The notes: generated by a model from the letters alone, not told the origin. DNA of 64,000 bases from an uncultured Methylophilaceae bacterium (GCA_903834185.1 CAILHX010000035.1:35252-99251), one strand, 5' to 3'. Shown: positions 19,885 through 30,457, numbered from the stretch's first letter. Translations and numbers: made by a program.

Positions 19885-20941
19885 TCTCCCAATCCTCATC
19901 ATCTTCTTCATCGTATTCGTACGGCTGGTTAGGCTCCCACCACTCGCCGTCCTCATTCTGCTCGGCCTCATGCACCGCCAGACGTGCATCCTCACGCAAT
20001 GTTGCCAGCAAGGCTTTCATATGAATCGGCAAATCGCATTGCCATTGCATGGGTTCATTGCTGGCCGGGTGCATCAAACCCAGGCGTGCGGCATGCAATG
20101 CCTGTCTGCCAAATCCACGTATGGCGGATTCGATCTCTTCCGACAATTTGACCCCTGACATCATGCCGCCTTTGGGTCCATATACCTGATCGCCGACCAG
20201 GGGTGCCTTGATCGATTGCATATGCACACGGATTTGATGAGTACGTCCGGTTTCCAGCAGACATCGCACGTAACTGTGAAAAGAAAAATTCTCCAGCGCC
20301 TCAAAATGCGTGATCGCTTCCTTGCCAAAATGCTTGACCACCGCCATTTTGGTTCGGTCATGCGGATTACGTCCAATAGGCGCATTGACCTTGCCTTTGC
20401 CATGCACGACACCCCACAGGATGGCACGATATTCACGTTTAACCGTCCGCGCCTGCAATTGACGTACCAGATTGGTCTGCGCCGTGATGGTTTTTGCCAC
20501 CACCAGCAAGCCACTGGTCTCCTTATCCAGACGGTGCACGATGCCTGCCCGCGGAACTGCTTCAATTGGCGGATAGTAATTCAGCAGACCATTCAACAAT
20601 GTGCCCTGCCAATTCCCCGCTGCGGGATGCACCACCAAGCCGGCCGGTTTATTGATGATCAGTATCTGATCATCTTCAAACACGATATCAAGGCCGATAT
20701 CTTCCGCGATAAATGCAGACTCTTCCGGCAAAGGTTGTGGCAGGATCACGGCCTGCTCGCCACCCCACACTTTGGTCTTGGCATCCGCATCAACGCCTCC
20801 AATCTGCACCAGACCCGCTTTGATCCAGCCCTGCAAGCGGCTGCGCGAGTATGCGGGCATCAGTTTTGCCAGTACCTGATCCAGACGCATGCCGGCACAA
20901 TCGGCAGGGACAGTGAGTGAAATGGGCTGTGGGCCGGTCAT
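19877..20941 (-). CDS. rluD: 23S rRNA pseudouridine synthase RluD
   Basis: Makes pseudouridines 1911, 1915 and 1917 in helix 69 of 23S rRNA. 354 residues: an S4 RNA-binding domain (about 18-80) then the catalytic RluA-type domain with the Asp-bearing motif RLDKETSGLLVVAK (about 138-151). The C-terminus is strongly acidic (YDEEDDEDWENE), longer than in E. coli. It is divergent from bamD with only 45 bases between start codons, the usual beta-/gamma-proteobacterial arrangement. Confidence 0.96.
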   Translation of the reverse strand: MTGPQPISLTVPADCAGMRLDQVLAKLMPAYSRSRLQGWIKAGLVQIGGVDADAKTKVWGGEQAVILPQPLPEESAFIAEDIGLDIVFEDDQILIINKPAGLVVHPAAGNWQGTLLNGLLNYYPPIEAVPRAGIVHRLDKETSGLLVVAKTITAQTNLVRQLQARTVKREYRAILWGVVHGKGKVNAPIGRNPHDRTKMAVVKHFGKEAITHFEALENFSFHSYVRCLLETGRTHQIRVHMQSIKAPLVGDQVYGPKGGMMSGVKLSEEIESAIRGFGRQALHAARLGLMHPASNEPMQWQCDLPIHMKALLATLREDARLAVHEAEQNEDGEWWEPNQPYEYDEEDDEDWENE

Positions 20942-20986
20942 TAAGTTATAATTCCGTCAATTCGGTTTAGGGGCAGGATTGTATCT

Positions 20987-21823
20987 ATGAAAGTATTATC
21001 CATGAAACGTCTTTTCGCAGTATCGCTTATTTCCTTATGCTTTTTGTCAGGCTGCGCCATTTTCGGCGATCCGACTGATATTGACGATACCAAAGGCTGG
21101 GGACCGGAAAAGATTTTTGCTGCGGGTGAGGCGCAAATACGCGATCACGACTATGACAAGGCCATCAGCTACTTCCAGAAAATAGAATCACGCTATCCAC
21201 ATGGTTCTTATGCTGTACAGGGCATGCTCGAGATCGCTTATGCATATTACAAAAAACCTGATCCTGCGGCCGCCATTGCTGCCGCTGACCGCTTCATCAA
21301 ACAGCACCCGCATCACCCCAATGTTGATTACGCCTATTACTTGAAGGGGCTGGCAACATTCAATGAACGCGGCATCGTGGAGAAGTTCACTGAACAGGAT
21401 ATCAGTGACCGTGACCCGAAAACACTGCGCGACTCGTTTTTATACTTCAAGGACCTGGTCACCAAATACCCTGACAGCAAATATTCTAAAGATGCCATCC
21501 AGCGCATGGGCTATCTGGTCAACACCCTGGCCGAACATGAAATACACGTGGCTCGTTATTATATGCAGCGACAAGCTTATCTGGCGGCAATCAACCGTTG
21601 CAAATTTGTTCTGGAAAAATATCCTGAAGCACCTACACAGGAAGAAGCACTTGTCATCATGATCAGTGCCTATGACGCGCTTGGACTGGAAGACTACAAG
21701 CAGGATACGTTACGGGTACTGAAAGCCAATTATCCGCAAAGCAATTTCCTGACCGGGAAAGTACCGGAGGATAACAAGCAGTGGTGGAAATTCTGGGAAG
21801 TGCTATTTGGCAATAAACCCTAG
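20987..21823 (+). CDS. bamD: BamD, outer membrane assembly lipoprotein
   Basis: Essential lipoprotein partner of BamA in outer-membrane protein insertion, 278 residues. The signal sequence ends with lipobox LSGC (cysteine at about residue 23), followed by five TPR-like units (about 45-260) containing IQRMGYLVNTLAEHEIHVA. AGGA eight bases upstream supports ATG 20987; MKRL at 21002 is the alternative. A distinctive insert near WGPEKIFAAGEAQIRDHDYD is typical of the family. BamB is encoded nearby at 24984, divergently placed. Confidence 0.95.
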   Translation: MKVLSMKRLFAVSLISLCFLSGCAIFGDPTDIDDTKGWGPEKIFAAGEAQIRDHDYDKAISYFQKIESRYPHGSYAVQGMLEIAYAYYKKPDPAAAIAAADRFIKQHPHHPNVDYAYYLKGLATFNERGIVEKFTEQDISDRDPKTLRDSFLYFKDLVTKYPDSKYSKDAIQRMGYLVNTLAEHEIHVARYYMQRQAYLAAINRCKFVLEKYPEAPTQEEALVIMISAYDALGLEDYKQDTLRVLKANYPQSNFLTGKVPEDNKQWWKFWEVLFGNKP

Positions 21824-21833
21824 GCAGGAAAGT

Positions 21834-23561
21834 CTAGACGGGAAATCTGTGATTCTTATCAAGTAATTTCTCGAACTCGTCTGCTGGTAAAGGTTTGCTG
21901 AACAGATACCCCTGTATCTCGTCGCAACCTTCTGCCCGCAGGAACTCCAGTTGCTCCCTTGTTTCCACTCCTTCTGCAATCACCCTTAGCCCCAGGCTTT
22001 TACCCATACCGATAATGGCGCGGGTGATGGCTGCATCATCCTCGTCCGCAGGAAGGCCGCGAACGAACGACTGGTCGACTTTAAGCTTGTAGATGGGAAA
22101 ACGCTTCAGGTAAGACAGTGACGAATACCCCGTACCAAAATCGTCCAATGAAGTCTTGATCCCCATCTTCTCCATGTACTTCAGCATCTCAACAACCTGA
22201 TCAGGATTATGCATCACCATGCTTTCGGTGATTTCCAGCTCCAGATATTCGTGAGACAGGTCGTGTTCCAGTAATATTGCAGCTACTTCATCTGTCAGCG
22301 CAGGGTGAAACTGTTGTGCCGCGAGGTTGACCGCCAGCTTCATGATGGGTAAACCTTGATCCTGCCAGGCCTTGTTCTGAGCCACTGCCTTATTCATCAC
22401 CCAGCGCCCGATGCGCACGATCAAACCGGTTTCTTCGGCAATCGGGATAAATTGTCCGGGCGACACCATACCGCGCTCCGGATGCTGCCAGCGGATAAGC
22501 ACTTCGGCACCCGTCATTTCTCCGGTGTGGATATCGGCCTGAGGCTGGTAATGCAATATCAATTCCTTGCGATCTATGGCCCGTCGCAGATTGCTTTCCA
22601 TCTGCAATTTTTCTATCGAACGCACATTCATGTCGTTGGAATAGAACAGATAGGTATTACGCCCACTTTCCTTGGCGCGATACATGGCGATATCCGCAAA
22701 CTTGATCAGGTCGTCCACTTCGATACCATCGCCAGGATAGACGCTGATGCCAATACTGGCGGAAATGGAAATCTCATGGCCTTCGATCAGGAACGGCGTA
22801 GCAAAGGTCGCCAGCATTTTCTGCGCGACGATGGCAGCATCCTCCTGTGCCTTGACGTCGAACAGCCCCACCACGAACTCATCTCCGCCCAGTCTTGCTA
22901 CCACGTCAGAAGATCTGAGGCAGGTCTTTAGTCGAGCCGAGACACGGCGCACCAGTTCATCTCCTGCCGCATGTCCCAACGTATCGTTGATGTTTTTGAA
23001 ACGATCAAGGTCGATGAACATCACACCACCGGAAATGTTGTCACGACGTGCAAGGATAAGCGTCTGCTTGATCAGGCTGTAAAAAGTAGCGCGGTTTGGC
23101 AAACCGGTCAGGGAATCATAGAACGCCAGCTGGCGTATACGCTCCTCTGCTGCCATGTGATCGCTGATGTCGGAAAACGTCGAGAAGTAGTGTGTGATCT
23201 GACCCTTCTGGTTCTTCACCGCACTGATGTTGGACCATGTCGGCATGAGACTGCCATCTTTACGCCGGTTCCAGATCTCTCCCTGCCAGTAACCGCCGTG
23301 CTTAAGCTTTGTCCACAATTCCTGGAAGAATATCTTGTCGTGACGTCCTGACTTGAGTGCGCGTGGCGTCTGACCTAAAACGTCATTTGGAGAGAATTGA
23401 GTAATCGCAGTGAAAGCACGATTGACGGCAACAATGACTTCCTGCGCATCGGTCACCATGATGCCTTCACCGCTACTTTCAAAAATGCCCCGGAACAGAC
23501 GTAAATCCTCGTCCCTTTGCAGGTTGTTATCAGGCATTGGAGGCGAAGCTTCGTGAGCCAT
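21834..23561 (-). CDS. PAS-GGDEF-EAL cyclic-di-GMP signalling protein
   Basis: Cytoplasmic protein of about 575 residues with no membrane segment. An N-terminal PAS/PAC domain (about 20-140, including GIFESSGEGIMVTDAQEV) is followed by GGDEF (about 150-310, intact RLGGDEFVVGL) and EAL (about 325-575, as EVLIRWQHP with LDDFGTGYSSLSYL, EITESMVM and KVDQSF). Both catalytic sites keep their key residues, so it may make and degrade c-di-GMP; PAS presumably sets the balance. ATG 23561 has GAGGA upstream. It converges on bamD (11 bases), so the two share no promoter. Confidence 0.92.
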   Translation of the reverse strand: MAHEASPPMPDNNLQRDEDLRLFRGIFESSGEGIMVTDAQEVIVAVNRAFTAITQFSPNDVLGQTPRALKSGRHDKIFFQELWTKLKHGGYWQGEIWNRRKDGSLMPTWSNISAVKNQKGQITHYFSTFSDISDHMAAEERIRQLAFYDSLTGLPNRATFYSLIKQTLILARRDNISGGVMFIDLDRFKNINDTLGHAAGDELVRRVSARLKTCLRSSDVVARLGGDEFVVGLFDVKAQEDAAIVAQKMLATFATPFLIEGHEISISASIGISVYPGDGIEVDDLIKFADIAMYRAKESGRNTYLFYSNDMNVRSIEKLQMESNLRRAIDRKELILHYQPQADIHTGEMTGAEVLIRWQHPERGMVSPGQFIPIAEETGLIVRIGRWVMNKAVAQNKAWQDQGLPIMKLAVNLAAQQFHPALTDEVAAILLEHDLSHEYLELEITESMVMHNPDQVVEMLKYMEKMGIKTSLDDFGTGYSSLSYLKRFPIYKLKVDQSFVRGLPADEDDAAITRAIIGMGKSLGLRVIAEGVETREQLEFLRAEGCDEIQGYLFSKPLPADEFEKLLDKNHRFPV

Positions 23562-23646
23562 TGTTTTTCCTCGCAAAACGGTAATCCATCAAGACATACG
23601 AGTAGCGTAACGCACCACCGCAGCTACGGCAAGCTTATGGGCTTAT

Positions 23647-24978
23647 TTACTTATCATCAAAGGGATTGCTGCCCTGCTTGAACTGGATCAGCAGCGGGGT
23701 CCCGGTCAGCTCGAATGCAGTGCGAAAGGTTTTTTCCAGATAACGCTTATAGCTCGCCGGGATGCGGGTGGTATGGTTACCGTGAATGATGACGATGGGT
23801 GGGTTTTTACCGCCCTGATGGGCATAACGTAACTTTGGACGTATACCGGCTGAGATCGGCGGGGAATGCTGTTCCACTGCCTGCTCCAGCACGCGCGTAA
23901 GCTTGGGGGTGGAAAGCTTTGCCATGGCGGCAGCAAATGCAGCATCAACTGACTTGAGCAACGGCGGCAGCCCCTGCGCCTTCAATGCAGATACATAGTG
24001 GAATTTGGCATACGTGAGAAAGCTCAGTTTTCGTGCGATGTCCTTTTTGACTTCATCACGTTTTTCTTCTTTCAACCCATCCCATTTATTCACTGCCACC
24101 ACCAGAGCACGCCCCGTCTCCAATACGAATGCGGCCAGACTGCCGTCCTGCTCGGTGATGGCATCCTGTGCATCCAGTACCAATACCACCACATTTGCAT
24201 CTTCTATCGCCTGCAGCGTCTTGATGACGGAAAACTTTTCTATCGCTTCAAACACTTTTCCGCGCCGCCTGATGCCTGCGGTATCGATCAGCGTGTACTT
24301 TTTCCCATCACGTTCGAAATCAATATGGATAGCATCGCGGGTGGTCCCCGGCTGATCAAAGGCAATCACCCGATCTTCTCCCAGCAGGGTATTGATCATG
24401 GTCGATTTGCCTACATTGGGACGCCCGACCAGAGCGATTCTCGGGGTACGCTCATTTTCGTCGTTTTCATCCTCTTCCGGCTCAGGAGGCATGTCAGCCA
24501 GTGCCAGCGAAACCAGGTCACGCACGCCTTCACCGTGCGCGGAAGATACGGCATAAGGTTCGCCCAGGCCCAACTCATAAAACTCGGCAACTACCGTGGC
24601 GCGGTTCATGCCTTCACATTTGTTCACTGCCAGAATGACCGGACGTTTGCTGCGTCGCAAGCGGTCGGAGATGACCTTGTCTTGAGGAGTGACACCTTGC
24701 CTGCCATCAACCAGAAAGATGATGGCATCGGATTCATCAATCGCTTGCAGGGTTTGCTTGGCCATTTCGACCATGATGCCGGTGTCGGCAGAAGGCTCGA
24801 AACCACCGGTATCCACCACCAGATAAGGCCTGTCGCCGATCACACCGCGCCCATAGTGCCGATCGCGGGTAAGTCCGGGGAAATCTGCCACCAGAGCGTC
24901 ACGCGTCTTGGTCAGGCGATTGAAAAGTGTAGATTTACCGACGTTAGGTCGGCCGACGAGGACGATAGTAGGAAGCAT
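23647..24978 (-). CDS. der: Ribosome biogenesis GTPase Der (EngA)
   Basis: Tandem-GTPase required for 50S subunit maturation, 443 residues. Two G domains each have a P-loop GRPNVGKST (about residues 8-16 and 184-192), and NKCEG and NKWDG for guanine specificity. Between them lies the acidic linker [13 protein letters not shown]; the C-terminal KH-like domain ends with [12 protein letters not shown]. It is last in the bamB-der gene pair, five bases from bamB. Confidence 0.97.
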   Translation of the reverse strand: MLPTIVLVGRPNVGKSTLFNRLTKTRDALVADFPGLTRDRHYGRGVIGDRPYLVVDTGGFEPSADTGIMVEMAKQTLQAIDESDAIIFLVDGRQGVTPQDKVISDRLRRSKRPVILAVNKCEGMNRATVVAEFYELGLGEPYAVSSAHGEGVRDLVSLALADMPPEPEEDENDENERTPRIALVGRPNVGKSTMINTLLGEDRVIAFDQPGTTRDAIHIDFERDGKKYTLIDTAGIRRRGKVFEAIEKFSVIKTLQAIEDANVVVLVLDAQDAITEQDGSLAAFVLETGRALVVAVNKWDGLKEEKRDEVKKDIARKLSFLTYAKFHYVSALKAQGLPPLLKSVDAAFAAAMAKLSTPKLTRVLEQAVEQHSPPISAGIRPKLRYAHQGGKNPPIVIIHGNHTTRIPASYKRYLEKTFRTAFELTGTPLLIQFKQGSNPFDDK

Positions 24979-24983
24979 GACGC

Positions 24984-26153
24984 TTATTTAAGTGTGATGG
25001 CGAATACACCACCACCACGCGTTTGCACTAATACGACGCCATTCGACAGTGTGACAGGTTGCGGCATGATCGCGCTACCGTCCGTTTTAATGCGATCAAT
25101 AATGGCGCCATCATCACGGTCCAATAAGTGCACCCAACCTTCAAGATCTCCCACCAGGGGGAAACGTCCCAGCAATACTGGTGCGGATATCTGACGATAC
25201 AGCAACTCCCCTTGCCGCCAGAAACTACGGCCGGAAGCATAGTCCAGAGAATATACAGCGTCATTGCCCTGGGTAACAAAAATCAGTGAGCCATCTACCG
25301 CGATGCCGTTATAACTGGAAAGCTCATGACTCCATAACACTCTGCCGGACGCGCGCTCTATACCAACCACATTACCCTGGTAAGCTGCCGCATAGACAAA
25401 ACGGCCATCCACCGCCGGCAGGCTGGTGATGTCGGCGATACGTTCGATTTCAGTCGCGCCTTTGGGAAATGCGACCGTAGCTTCCCAAAACACCCGCCCG
25501 TCCGCGCTGTTCAGTGCAATCAGTTTACCGCCGGAGAAGCCCGCGAATACAGCACCCTGTTCATCCAGCACTACCCCGGCACTACTACGCAAAGCCAACG
25601 CTGGCGTTACCCGTTCGTATACCCATTTGCGCTTGCCATCGGCGGCATTTAACCCGTAAATACGGGAATCGCCACTGCGTACCACCACCATGTCCTTAAA
25701 AATCCTGGGTGCGGAAAGTATCTCGCTGGCTATTCTGGACTGCCACATTGCCTTACCGGTTTTTTCGTCGAATGCCAACACCATGCCTTTGCTGGTGCCC
25801 AAAAGTACCATGCCTTCACCGACACCTACGCCACCGGAAATATTCTCTCCCGCCGCCACATGCCAGAACTCCTTGCCCGTAATGCTATCCAGCTTGTACA
25901 AATCGCCGGTCTGACTGACCGCGAAAACAGCTGTACCGTAAACGGCCGGAGTAAAGTCATAATCTGCAGAGGCACCCACACTCGCTTGCCAAAGCACTTT
26001 GAGCGTTGAGCCTTCCTGTTTCATTTCTTTAAGCTCACTGGGAGTGTTCGCCGGCTCACGCCCCATAAAGCGCTCTGTAAAATCGTCCTTAAGATCGGTC
26101 ACAGAGCTACACCCCGCAAGCAGGGTGAGTAACAAGATAAGCAAAACACGCAT
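24984..26153 (-). CDS. bamB: BamB, outer membrane assembly lipoprotein
   Basis: Eight-bladed beta-propeller (PQQ-like repeats) lipoprotein of the BAM complex, about 389 residues. Lipobox LLAGC ends the signal peptide (cysteine about residue 14). Propeller repeats carry the A...G.V.ALD..TG..W pattern, for example [20 protein letters not shown] and [14 protein letters not shown] prefer ATG 26153, nine bases past AAAGGA; ATG 26159 is too close to it. It is between yfgM and der, the classical order. Confidence 0.94.
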   Translation of the reverse strand: MRVLLILLLTLLAGCSSVTDLKDDFTERFMGREPANTPSELKEMKQEGSTLKVLWQASVGASADYDFTPAVYGTAVFAVSQTGDLYKLDSITGKEFWHVAAGENISGGVGVGEGMVLLGTSKGMVLAFDEKTGKAMWQSRIASEILSAPRIFKDMVVVRSGDSRIYGLNAADGKRKWVYERVTPALALRSSAGVVLDEQGAVFAGFSGGKLIALNSADGRVFWEATVAFPKGATEIERIADITSLPAVDGRFVYAAAYQGNVVGIERASGRVLWSHELSSYNGIAVDGSLIFVTQGNDAVYSLDYASGRSFWRQGELLYRQISAPVLLGRFPLVGDLEGWVHLLDRDDGAIIDRIKTDGSAIMPQPVTLSNGVVLVQTRGGGVFAITLK

Positions 26154-26172
26154 GAGCATCAGTCCTTTAATC

Positions 26173-26799
26173 CTAGCTACCTAGTCCATCAAGCTTTTGC
26201 TCGGTATATTTGCGAAAACTATTCTTTTCATCCAGCTTGCCCAGAGCATCCTGATAAGCCTTTTTGGCTTCAGCTGTCTTGCCTTGCGCTACCAGAATAT
26301 CGCCTTGCATATCAGCAACCAGACCATCAAAGGCAGGATCATGTTTCGTCCCCAGCAACTTCAAGGCAGCATCGTATTGTTTGTCTTCGGTTTTCAACCC
26401 TGCCAGCTGCAACATGGCTATGGTCTGCAAGGCTTCATCACTGCCATGCGTCATCACCCATTCCAGCTGTGCAATGGCGCTTTTCCTGTCTTTCGCCACG
26501 TAGTTGGTTTGCGCTGCCAATAGTGCGGCGCGGGGGGCATAAGAGGTATCGCCGTACTTATCCATGATTTGCGCAGATACCGCACGTACCGATTTGGTAT
26601 CGGCCACACTCAGTCTCTGCAAAGACTCATACAGCATGGATGCCTGAGAGTTTTGGCGATACTGGTAATATTTCCAGCCTTGAAAACCGGCGGCAATGGT
26701 GAGTGCCACCAGCAATGCCCATTGCACCGTGTTGCCGTAGCGTTTCCACCAGGCTTTTAGTTCTTCCAGCTGTTCCTGCTCTTCTAAATCGTATGCCAT
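26173..26799 (-). CDS. YfgM-like ancillary SecYEG translocon subunit
   Basis: Inner-membrane protein of 208 residues. The cytoplasmic N-terminus is acidic (MAYDLEEQEQLEELKAWW), one membrane segment covers about 25-42 and a periplasmic TPR-like domain follows (about 45-208). YfgM binds SecYEG and periplasmic chaperones such as PpiD, which is also encoded in this window at 61355. It lies between the ABC ATPase genes and bamB, as part of the hisS-yfgM-bamB-der string. Confidence 0.92.
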   Translation of the reverse strand: MAYDLEEQEQLEELKAWWKRYGNTVQWALLVALTIAAGFQGWKYYQYRQNSQASMLYESLQRLSVADTKSVRAVSAQIMDKYGDTSYAPRAALLAAQTNYVAKDRKSAIAQLEWVMTHGSDEALQTIAMLQLAGLKTEDKQYDAALKLLGTKHDPAFDGLVADMQGDILVAQGKTAEAKKAYQDALGKLDEKNSFRKYTEQKLDGLGS

Positions 26800-26807
26800 G
26801 CTGCTTC

Positions 26808-27620
26808 CTATATCAATGATGCGGTGCGGCGTTGCCGACCTGGAATCGAGTTTAATAAATTCTGTGTATACGCTTGTTGCGGTGAGGAATATATGGATTC
26901 CACCTCACCCTGTTCTACTATTTTACCGTCATGCATCACGGCGATCTCGTCGGCCATGTGACGCACGATTCTCAAATCATGGCTGATAAATAAATAACTC
27001 AAGCCCATTTCCTGCTGCAGCTCTTTCAACAATAACAATATCTGCGCCTGAATCGAGACATCCAGTGCGGAAACTGGTTCATCACATATCACCAGCTTGG
27101 GTTCCAGAACCAATGCGCGCGCAATGCCTACACGCTGCCGCTGCCCACCGGAGAACTCATGCGGATACTTGTTGATATCGGCAGCCGACAAACCCACTCT
27201 TTCCAGCATCTGCAGCACTTTGCGCGTGCGCTCCTGCGCATCACCAAGGTTGTGGATCAGCAGGCCTTCGCCTACGATCTCGCCAACTTTCATGCGCGGA
27301 TTGAGCGACGCAAAAGGATCCTGAAACACCATTTGCAAATGACGACGTACCGCACGCAAGGCATCGCCGCTTAATGCCGCCAGATCCTGCCCTTGAAATT
27401 GCACAGTACCAGCGTCAAGGGGCAGCAATTGTAGCAGACAACGTGCCAAAGTTGATTTTCCACTGCCGGACTCGCCCACGATCGCCAGGGTAGAACCCGT
27501 TTTGATATTGATACTGACATCATCCAGCGCCTTCACCAGCTTGCGCCCGAAGCCAAAACGGCCACTGCGCTGGCGATAGGTCTTGGTCAGGTGACTGGCA
27601 GACAGGATGATGTCGCTCAT
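26808..27620 (-). CDS. Peptide/oligopeptide ABC transporter ATP-binding protein (OppF/DppF type)
   Basis: ATPase subunit of 270 residues for a dipeptide/oligopeptide importer. Walker [10 protein letters not shown] (about 46-54), signature [14 protein letters not shown] (about 153-166), Walker B LVICDEPVSALD and the H-loop ISHDL are intact. The C-terminal tail (YTQNLLNSIPG) is that of the OppF/DppF group. Start ATG 27620 overlaps the previous gene by four bases; the longer frame to 27689 lies inside that gene. Matching permeases and binding protein are at 52953-56409, far away, so the transporter is split over two loci, if these belong together. Confidence 0.93.
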   Translation of the reverse strand: MSDIILSASHLTKTYRQRSGRFGFGRKLVKALDDVSINIKTGSTLAIVGESGSGKSTLARCLLQLLPLDAGTVQFQGQDLAALSGDALRAVRRHLQMVFQDPFASLNPRMKVGEIVGEGLLIHNLGDAQERTRKVLQMLERVGLSAADINKYPHEFSGGQRQRVGIARALVLEPKLVICDEPVSALDVSIQAQILLLLKELQQEMGLSYLFISHDLRIVRHMADEIAVMHDGKIVEQGEVESIYSSPQQAYTQNLLNSIPGRQRRTASLI

Positions 27621-28447
27621 GCGGGTTCTCCCAGCCATGCGTAATCGATAGACTGCAGCGGCTTCTTTCCTTCGGCATCGGGCACGCAAGCCAGCAATGC
27701 CCTGGTGTAAGGATGCTGCGGATTTTCCAATACCTGCTGTACCATGCCCGTTTCGACGATTTCACCTCTGAACATCACCACCACGTCGTCGGCAATATCC
27801 GCCACCACCCCGAAATCGTGGGTGATGAACAACATGCCCATATTCATGCGGCTTTTAAGCTCGGCCAGCAAAGCCAGAATCTGCGCCTGCACCGTCACAT
27901 CAAGCGCCGTGGTAGGCTCATCGGCGATCAGCATGGCAGGCTCGCAGGCGATACTCATGGCGATCATCACGCGCTGGCGCTGCCCGCCGGAAAGCTCGTC
28001 GGGATAGGCATTGGCACGCTCCGGTGGAATGCCCACTTGCTGCAATAGCCCTTCGATCCGGGTTTTCAGTTCCTTACCGCTCAAACCAAGGTGATGTGCC
28101 AGACTCTCACTGATCTGATAACCCACGGTAAGTACCGGATTCAGCGAAGTCATCGGCTCCTGAAAGATCATGCCGATACGCTTGCCGCGTACATCGGACA
28201 TTTGCTCGTTGGATAGTCCTGTTAATTCCGTGCCCTGGAAATTGATACTGCCGCTGGTTCTGGAAAGAGATGGTGCCAGCAAGCCCATCACCGTCAACGC
28301 CGTCAAACTCTTACCACTACCCGATTCACCCACGATGCAGGTGGTTTTGCCTGAGTTCAGGGTAAACGACACCTTGTTCACCAATAACTTATGCGGATTG
28401 GCGATGGGGGCTACGCAAAGATTCTCCACTCGCAGCAGATCACTCAT
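27617..28447 (-). CDS. Peptide/oligopeptide ABC transporter ATP-binding protein (OppD/DppD type)
   Basis: First ATPase of the pair, 276 residues: Walker A GESGSGKS (about 38-45), signature [14 protein letters not shown] (about 155-168), Walker [12 protein letters not shown] and H-loop THDFGVV. The C-terminal [16 protein letters not shown] segment is typical of DppD. Overlaps hisS by four bases and the second ATPase by four bases, so all are co-transcribed. Together with the permeases at 54575 and 55591 it would make a complete importer. Confidence 0.93.
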   Translation of the reverse strand: MSDLLRVENLCVAPIANPHKLLVNKVSFTLNSGKTTCIVGESGSGKSLTALTVMGLLAPSLSRTSGSINFQGTELTGLSNEQMSDVRGKRIGMIFQEPMTSLNPVLTVGYQISESLAHHLGLSGKELKTRIEGLLQQVGIPPERANAYPDELSGGQRQRVMIAMSIACEPAMLIADEPTTALDVTVQAQILALLAELKSRMNMGMLFITHDFGVVADIADDVVVMFRGEIVETGMVQQVLENPQHPYTRALLACVPDAEGKKPLQSIDYAWLGEPA

Positions 28448-29703
28448 GCGCTCAACACCTCCGGCAGATTGCTTAAACTCACGCGCTTCTGTTCACCCGC
28501 TCCGCGTAGCGGCTTGATGCTGGCTTCACCTGCTGCGGCTTCATCGTCACCGATGATGATGGCGAGATTGGCACCGCTGGCATCGGCTTTTTTCATTTGA
28601 GATTTGAAACTGCCGCCGCCGCAGTGCAGCACCACGCTCAACCCTGCATCACGCAAACGCTCCGCCAGTTGCGGCGCAAGTTTGGAGGCCGCATCGCCTG
28701 CATGCACCAGATAGGCATCCACCGGCAATGCAGGCGGCTCATATCCGCCCTCCTGCATCAGTGCCAGTAAACGCTCCACACCCATGGCATAACCACAGGC
28801 CGGTGCAGGTTTGCCGCCGATCTGCTCGATCAGGCTGTCATAGCGCCCGCCCGCGCATACCGTGCCCTGCGCACCCAGGCGCGTGGTCACCCATTCGAAC
28901 ACCGTCGCGTTGTAATAATCCAGACCGCGCACCAGACGCGTATTGATGCGGTATGCAATCCCGGCATCTTTCAATATGCTTTGCAGGCTGTCGAAATGCA
29001 CGCGGGATGCATCATCAAGATCATCCATCAACTTCGGTGCAGCTTCTATCATGGCTTGCAGCGCCGGGTTCTTGCTATCGAGAATGCGCAACGGGTTGCT
29101 GTAGAGGCGGCGCTTGGCATCTTCATCCAGAAGTTCGGCATGCTGTTCAAAATAGGCTATCAGGCGCTGACGGTAACGGCTGCGCGCATCGGCACTGCCC
29201 AGGGTATTGATCTCCAGCGCCACATCCTGCAAACCCAGCAATTTCCATAAGCGCGCCGTCATGATGATGTGCTCGGCATCCATATCCGGCCCGTCATAAC
29301 CCAGCGCTTCTACCCCTACCTGATGGAATTGACGGTAGCGGCCTTTTTGCGGGCGCTCGTGGCGGAACATGGGGCCCATGTACCACAATCGTTGCGGGGC
29401 GTTATACAGCAGGTTGTGTTCCACCACTGCACGCACACAACTCGCTGTGCCCTCAGGGCGCATGGTCAGCCGCTCGCCGTTGAGCCGGTCTTCGAAGCTG
29501 TACATCTCCTTTTCGACGATGTCCGTCACTTCGCCGATAGAGCGCACGAACAGATCGGTGGATTCAACAATGGGAGTGCGTATCTGCGTGTAGCCATAGC
29601 CGTGCAGCCAGGCGCGTATGGTGTCCTCGAACGACTCCCACAGCGCCGATTCGGCTGGTAGGATGTCGTTCATGCCGCGAACGGCCTGTATGGTTTTGCT
29701 CAT
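28444..29703 (-). CDS. hisS: Histidine--tRNA ligase
   Basis: Class IIa synthetase of 419 residues. It begins [16 protein letters not shown], with motif 2 ([19 protein letters not shown]), the His-specific [14 protein letters not shown] and an anticodon-binding C-terminal domain from about 325. Distinct from the shorter HisZ at 7268. It heads the run hisS-ABC-ABC-yfgM-bamB-der; in most beta-proteobacteria hisS is directly followed by yfgM, so the two transporter genes appear to be an insertion. Confidence 0.97.
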   Translation of the reverse strand: MSKTIQAVRGMNDILPAESALWESFEDTIRAWLHGYGYTQIRTPIVESTDLFVRSIGEVTDIVEKEMYSFEDRLNGERLTMRPEGTASCVRAVVEHNLLYNAPQRLWYMGPMFRHERPQKGRYRQFHQVGVEALGYDGPDMDAEHIIMTARLWKLLGLQDVALEINTLGSADARSRYRQRLIAYFEQHAELLDEDAKRRLYSNPLRILDSKNPALQAMIEAAPKLMDDLDDASRVHFDSLQSILKDAGIAYRINTRLVRGLDYYNATVFEWVTTRLGAQGTVCAGGRYDSLIEQIGGKPAPACGYAMGVERLLALMQEGGYEPPALPVDAYLVHAGDAASKLAPQLAERLRDAGLSVVLHCGGGSFKSQMKKADASGANLAIIIGDDEAAAGEASIKPLRGAGEQKRVSLSNLPEVLSA

Positions 29704-29747
29704 GAAATGACTAGGCTAAGAACTCAGTATCGTGATTTTAACATGCA

Positions 29748-30134
29748 CTAGGATTTAGCTTTGCTGTGCTTGCGTATCCAATCGGCAAATGCAGTTTCTT
29801 CCATTTCGCCTGCGGCGAGTGCAAGCATGGTCAGCGTTGCATCTACCTGACTGGCGGTCAAGCGATAGCCATTGATGCCCAAAAACAAGCCTATGGAAAG
29901 AAAAGCCGCACGCTTGTTGCCATCTACGCAAGGGTGGTTTTTAGCTAGCCCTATTCCATATGACGCGGCCAAATCAGCAAAGTCCGGTTCGCCATAAGCT
30001 GACAGGTTTTCCGGGCGCGCCAAAGCCGATTCCAGCAAACCATCATCGCGCACTCCAGACAAACCACCATGCAACGCCAGGCTTTCGTCATGTAACAACA
30101 TAAGCAAGCGCTTATCCAGCCAATTCCACGCCAC
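29748..30134 (-). CDS. Doc/Fic-family toxin (death-on-curing type)
   Basis: A 128-residue Fic-fold protein. Catalytic motif HPCVDGNKRAAF (about 66-77) fits the HxFx(D/E)(A/G)NKR pattern with a cysteine in place of the usual phenylalanine. Doc phosphorylates EF-Tu; broader Fic enzymes AMPylate. The substrate here is not knowable. The start is GTG at 30134, six bases after the antitoxin stop, so the pair is translationally coupled. The catalytic His, Asp and Asn are kept, so it is probably functional. The partner is AbrB-like, not Phd, an alternative but known arrangement. Confidence 0.85.
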   Translation of the reverse strand: MAWNWLDKRLLMLLHDESLALHGGLSGVRDDGLLESALARPENLSAYGEPDFADLAASYGIGLAKNHPCVDGNKRAAFLSIGLFLGINGYRLTASQVDATLTMLALAAGEMEETAFADWIRKHSKAKS

Positions 30135-30140
30135 AACAAG

Positions 30141-30365
30141 CTACTTGGCTAAAGCGTGAAATGTGTCACGATATTCATTCATGAATTCGCGACCAAGCTC
30201 AAGTTGTGCCTCAAAAGTAGGGTCGTTCGGCGTAATCGTCACCGCGCCTGGCGCATCTGTCAGATACACGGTATCGCCTTTCACCAGCTTCAAGCGTGCC
30301 AATACCTCCTTGGGCAGAATAAGGCCGACAGAATTACCAATTTTGGTTAATTTCAAGGCTTGCAT
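30141..30365 (-). CDS. AbrB/MazE-type antitoxin
   Basis: A 74-residue protein with an N-terminal SpoVT-AbrB swapped-hairpin DNA-binding domain (LKLTKIGNSVGLILPKEVLA, about 4-23) and an acidic, helical C-terminus (LELGREFMNEYRDTF) expected to cap the toxin. ATG 30365 has GGAG six bases upstream; a TTG four codons earlier is the alternative. Such antitoxins autoregulate by binding their own promoter, here in the region 30366-30450. Confidence 0.85.
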   Translation of the reverse strand: MQALKLTKIGNSVGLILPKEVLARLKLVKGDTVYLTDAPGAVTITPNDPTFEAQLELGREFMNEYRDTFHALAK

Positions 30366-30457
30366 GGCAGGCTCCAATCACGTATTAACAAATGTACTAA
30401 CAATGATAATGATAACGCCGATAGCCCAAGCTATTCAAGCAGAACTTCACCACAAAC

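Noticed and set aside
23998..25194. Plus-strand frame of 398 codons opposite der
   Set aside because: It lies antisense to der, whose translation matches the family perfectly; the antisense reading resembles no protein and is a by-product of GC-biased codons.
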